The position numbers were made by a program, and so were the translations under genes. The notes under the pieces were generated by a model that was not told the DNA's origin, made no database searches, and worked only from the letters and a program-made list of their open reading frames with translations. Positions 59,533-64,000 of a stretch of DNA of 64,000 nt are shown one piece after another (positions within the stretch are counted from its first letter, which is position 1; the number at the start of each line of letters is the position of its first letter). Source of the stretch: Calliopum simillimum (lineage: Eukaryota; Arthropoda; Insecta; Diptera; Lauxaniidae); the NCBI GenBank assembly GCA_951812925.1, contig OX638372.1:39182245-39246244 (forward strand), written 5' to 3'.

Positions 59533-60899
59533 CACGGTGTGCCTTAACCCGTTCTAAATCGGACGTCGTAGCACATCAAATTTTTTTCCAGATTCTGTTT
59601 ACTTATCGTTCAAATGATGTGTAAAAAAATTTTCACTCGTGACTCCTCGACTAAATTTTGAGATAATCGCTTTTCCAATTGGGGCATTTTCCCATACAAA
59701 AAGAAAAAAAAAATTTTTTTAACTGCATTAAACAAAAATTAAAATAATCACAATCGATGTGTTTTGTGATGCTTAACGCGAATGCAGCCTCAGAATTGCT
59801 CTATCGTGTATAGTTTATGAGATATTGTAACCTAAAGACCGAAAAAAGTCGTTTTTTGCCATTTTTTGAAGCTATATAACTATGTAACATATCATTTATT
59901 CGTCAAATGTGGCTTATATACTTGAAAGTCCCAATCTTTTCCTTTAAAACCTAATTTAAATTATATTTATATCTTCATGCTTCAAAGAGATATCGTAGAC
60001 CGAAAAATTGTCAAAACGGGTTTTTTGCATTTTTGTGTCTTTTTAGGTTAGGATATCTTTGAGGAAAAAAAAGATATCGACATAATTTAAATTAAGCTTT
60101 AAAGGCAAAGGTTAGGACTTTAAAGTTTTAAAATTTCTTCTACATTTTAAGCATGTTCAACGAACCGACTACTTCTAAATTCAGCCGTTTGACGCCCCGA
60201 GTGTTGTTGTTACGTGTATGGCATACGGCTGAATTTTGAAATGGTCGGTTCGTTGAACATGTTTAAAATGTGAAAGAAATTTTAATTTCGTTAAATCTGG
60301 TAAGCAACTTTAAAGTCCTAATCTTTGCCTTTAAAACTTAATTTAAATTGTGTTGATATCTTTTTTTCCTCAAAGATATCCTAACCTAAAAAGACACAAA
60401 AGTGCAAAAAACCCGTTTTGACAATATATCGGTCTACGATATCTCTAAGAAGCATGAAGATATAAATATAATTTAAATTAGGTTTTAAAGGAAAAGATTG
60501 GGGCTTTCAAGAATTTAACCCACATTTGAAGAATAAATGATATGTTACATAGTTATATAGCTTCAAAAAATGGCAAAAAACGACTTTTTTCGGTCTTTAG
60601 GTTACAATATCTCATAAACTATACACGATAGAGCAATTCTGAGGTTGCATTCGCGTTAAGCATCGCAAAACACATCGATTGTGATTAATTTAATTTTTGT
60701 TTAATGCAGTTAAAAAAATTTTTTTTTTCTTTTTGTATGGGAAAATGCCCCAATTGGAAAAGCGATTATCTCAAAATTTAGTCGAGGAGTCACGAGTGAA
60801 AATTTTTGTGCACATCATTTGAACGATAAGTAAACAGAATCTGGAAAAAAATTTGATGTGCTACGACGTCCGATTTAGAACGGGTTAAGGCACACCGTG
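59533..60899. mobile_element. 1.37-kb near-perfect palindromic foldback element
   Basis: Arms 59,533-60,188 and 60,225-60,899 are inverted copies with only scattered differences and a 36-base loop. The ends are CACGGTGTGCC / GGCACACCGTG, flanked by the 4-bp direct repeat CACT. It shares the CACGGTG end, the 4-bp duplication and the ATATCTCA..AGAGCAATTCTGAGG phrase with the 33.4-kb element. No coding capacity. Confidence 0.85.
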
Positions 60900-61380
60900 C
60901 ACTCTTAGATATGAAAGACCAATGCAAAATAAGAGAAAATCTTTTTTAACAAAAATTTGTAGCTCCGTCGATCAGGTAGACTATGTGAAAATATAACAAG
61001 GCCATTCGACGGACACCTACCAGAACAAAATCTTTCTTTGATCATAAAGTTCAATAGCTTCCCATTTCGATCGAGCTGCCAGAAAATATGTTAGAATTCC
61101 ATGTCGAAATGTTATTCACGAGAACAAACGTTAAATGGTTCGGGCAAATCGGCCGAAACGTATTTTTTTTGGAAGATTTCGAAAAATTCCAGCCACTTAT
61201 TTCACCATTTAGATTGATTGATGAATAAACGGTAGCAGGACTAACAAGTCCACTCTCTTTAATCACAACTAGAGCCCTACTCTTCTATGCTAAGCTTGGG
61301 TAGACCTTTTGGAGATAAAAGCTTCTGTCGTAAGTTTATTCTTCTGTAATGGTAGAGCGTTGTCTTCACTGCAAAGGCTG
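60900..61380. other. No clear gene; possible retroelement debris
   Basis: Sequence is more complex than its surroundings, but frames are broken and I recognise no domain. It abuts the RNase H-like relic to the right. Confidence 0.35.
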
Positions 61381-61384
61381 GAAA

Positions 61385-61610
61385 TGGAATCCCTGAAGAT
61401 AGTCCCATGTCTTATACAGACGAGTCAACAAGACAGAAAACTGATACATGTATAAGGAGTTCTAATCACCAAAAGTTTGGAGTCAGGTCCCACAAACACT
61501 GTGTTCATTTAAGAATATGGATATGGCATAAGCTCCCGTTCCTAGAGGTTTTGCATAGTTTTCGCACGTAAATTTTTAGCTCTCACTGATAGACAGAGTG
61601 CCAATATCGT
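61385..61610 (+). pseudogene. Probable RNase H relic of a non-LTR element
   Basis: In shifting frames the plus strand reads YTDESTRQKTDTC, then SGPTNTVFI-stop-EYGYGI, then FLALTDRQSANIVI. These resemble YTDGS, TVFQAExYAI and ICSDSQAA, the D, E and D regions of the RNase H domain of I-group elements, in correct order and about correct spacing. Two frame changes and stops are needed, so it is dead and the call is tentative. Confidence 0.45.
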
Positions 61611-63654
61611 GATTATACATCTGAAGCACAAAGTAAATGGAAAAAAAAAGTAGTATACAGGTGGCCCAAAGAATATATATGCCTCCCGAAGCGAACTTCG
61701 AGTGACCAAAAAAAAAAGAACGCAATATCTACATTTCAAGAACTCATTTTTCGGTCCCTTGAACTTTGCCACGCCTGGGGCTGTGGCCCCCATCGACCAC
61801 CCTAGCTAAGCCAGTTCATATATACATAGTGTCCCTCGTCAATTAGAATGATTCTTTAGATTTCTTAACAAAAAAACGACATTTTGATTATATAGACGGG
61901 TATATTCTTATTGCCCTAAACTAGATCTTACATTTAATCAATTGAAGTCGTTAATCGTTACTTACGTTTACTTAATTTTTATATTCGATTTTTGAATAAA
62001 ATTAATGGGATTCCATATAAATCATTTTATATTTTTTTTTTTGGCTTACATGCCCAAGGCGGCCTCCACCTTTTACACCCCCTACCAAGACTCCTACACA
62101 TCCCAAAAACTTTTTCTTGAACAAGCATTGTTTCTCCACTCGAAAACTACCTCCTATATGTATATAATTTTTTTAGCTAAAAAAAAAACAAATTGTTAAC
62201 TAGAGGGTTAACATAAATACCCTGGTCAAAAACTGAAGGTACTATTCAAATATAAGTTTCCTTCACGTGTGTTGAGTTGTACGCAGACAACGAGCACAAA
62301 ATGAATTTATGTGCCAAATTTCAGCGAGGGGTGAGGTCAAATCTTCTTACGCTAAGGATAGAATGGCTGATGTACTCTTTCGGTTAATCGAAAAATATAA
62401 ATGCCGGCATAATCCCCTCAGCTGTAAGCCATAAGCTCTTAGGAACATATTTTCTGGCTTAAAGAAATAAGCTAATTTGAAATTTTTTGTTTTTTTTTTT
62501 TCATTTGCTTATCGCTATATGATTTTTCATTAATTTTAGTGGCGCCAAATTAAACACAACTCCTCCAAAAATATAAAGCACCACTACATACCTACATATC
62601 TCAAGAAATCTTGAGTTCCATGAATTTGAGTCATTTTGCAACCATTCTTGTATACTTTATTATTATGTGTTTTTCCGGCTTATCGAAAGAAAGAAAAATG
62701 AAAAAAGAAAGGAAAAAAGCCGCCTGTTGATGCCAACATTCTGCTGGACCGTTGGCAATACGTAACGTTATTCATTGCATTGCGTTACGAGACCATAACG
62801 TAACGATGCGTAACAACGTCTCGAAGAACAAATCGATTAATCATGTCAAGTCGCAACCAACTTGAAGCCAACTCAGAACCAACCAATTCCATCTACAAAC
62901 GAAAGATAGGGATCTAAGCGCAGAGAGATACGACAGCTTTGAGTTTATGAATTTTTTTTCTCGACATTTTTTTTTTTTTTTTAATTTTTTCATTCTGTTG
63001 AGGCGTTGACAAATTTTGCGCACATTGGAACATATGAATTTGTCGTTGTTGACTGTGTGGATGCTGTTGGGCAGGAGGGGATCTAGGGAATTTTTTTTTT
63101 TTTTTATTTTGGGACGCTGTGCTTGCTGGCTGGCTACATTGCAAAACAAAAACAAACTTGGAATATAAATGTTGTATTAAATTTCGCACGGAAATGTTGA
63201 CAAATGATTGTCGCTGTTGTTGTTACACTTAGTGCTTTTGTGAATGGCTCATATGTCAAGTTGGAGAATCCTACGTTTTAATGTTAGCAGTTGAAAACAA
63301 GCAAACAGATAAACAAACAAACAAACAGAGCTGCTCATTTAAGGGAGTTGCATGAATATTTTATCGATTTCAAGTTTGCATCAAAAAATCTGCAATAGCT
63401 CCAAAAATACATAATTACACATATTCAGGATTTGGCTCATTTTAGTAAACGGCCCGTCCCAAATACAACACATATCTACGAAAAGTTTTTAAAAAACTTT
63501 AGCTTTTTCCATTTTAGATAGATTGTTCATCAAGCCAAACTTTTGAAAGTTCGCTATATTTAAAGTGAAGGAAGTGGGAAAGTAAGAAATTTTTCAAATA
63601 CTCAAGAAATAGCAACATGAAATCTATATATGCAAGATAAAACTTTGTCCCACT
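61611..63654. other. No recognisable gene; CGTAAC cluster near 62,757
   Basis: 62,759-62,812 contains five CGTAAC/GTTACG words in about 55 bp (ACGTAACGTTAT, GCGTTACGAG, AACGTAACGATGCGTAAC). Otherwise A/T runs and AAAC repeats (63,315). Confidence 0.5.
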
Positions 63655-63845
63655 TTGTTAACTTAGTTAGAAATGAAGCATGACTTTGAATTATACACCA
63701 TTAGAAAGGTATTTGTGTAGAGATGTGCACAAAGTTAAAATTATTTTAATATTTTACCATTAAGACAGGAAAAATTAAATGCAAATTTTTCGATATTAAC
63801 AACGACAAAAAACGCGGTCGCACAGAGCTGAAAAGAGTATAAATC
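63655..63845 (+). mobile_element. Helitron fragment, copy H7
   Basis: CATGACTTTGAATTATACAC, CATTAGAAAGGTATTTGTG and CGCACAGAGCTGAAAAGAG match the interior of H1 in the same orientation. Both Helitron termini are missing. Confidence 0.75.
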
Positions 63846-64000
63846 CCAATCTTCAAACACATAGGGAGTTGTGTAGTTCATTTTTGTCAACGGCATCGGA
63901 TAGCCATAATCTTCTTTAATAAACTTTACCTTCTTACTTTTCAAATTGAATCGTAACTTTCCAAGATATCATCCATTAAAGATATCATTAATTGAAAGAT

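Overview
The window is AT-rich eukaryotic DNA with no prokaryotic gene organisation. No open reading frame exceeds about 125 codons, and the long homopolymer runs, spliceosomal-type signals and dense debris of small eukaryotic transposons (hAT, pogo/Tc1, Helitron, piggyBac-like, Penelope-like, I-group non-LTR) point to an insect. The style fits a brachyceran fly, perhaps a tephritid, but that is inference. It looks like intron or intergenic sequence of a repeat-rich genome.

One segment looks like genuine host protein-coding sequence: a 134-136 nt exon on the minus strand at about 23,516-23,651, with splice sites on both sides. It encodes 44 residues with one membrane helix followed by an N-glycosylation sequon; I cannot name the gene. 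Two juxtaposed acceptor/donor signals on the plus strand (4,332 and 35,971) look like recursive-splicing ratchet points of a long intron. A strong CTCF-like motif lies at 58,017.

Region by region: 0-8 kb holds three hAT-type elements with 8-bp (exact or 7/8) target duplications, a Helitron, a TA-flanked pogo-type element and a foldback element. 10-15.3 kb holds a second Helitron with a nested MITE, a tRNA-module TIR element, and a foldback repeat split by a 1,020-bp pogo/Tigger element that keeps transposase fragments. 16-28 kb is dominated by degenerate CATGCGATT-type repeats, a Penelope-like element, the exon and two more TA-flanked elements. 29.6-36.4 kb is a block of hairpins, including one inverted repeat inside an element that itself split an older inverted repeat. 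36.7-44.7 kb holds Helitrons, a tRNA-module element, a Tc1-like end, an I-group retroelement relic and a 1,560-bp hAT element. 47-64 kb holds more copies of the same families, a piggyBac-like MITE, two long palindromes and a cluster of GTCTGCC sites.

No set of genes works together here. The coherent theme is non-autonomous DNA of repeated design: at least seven inverted repeats longer than 300 bp, several sharing one conserved phrase of about 70 nt; a TIR element family that carries tRNA-like pol III promoter modules; and a Helitron family with seven recognisable copies. All identifications come from reading the sequence; no database search was run.
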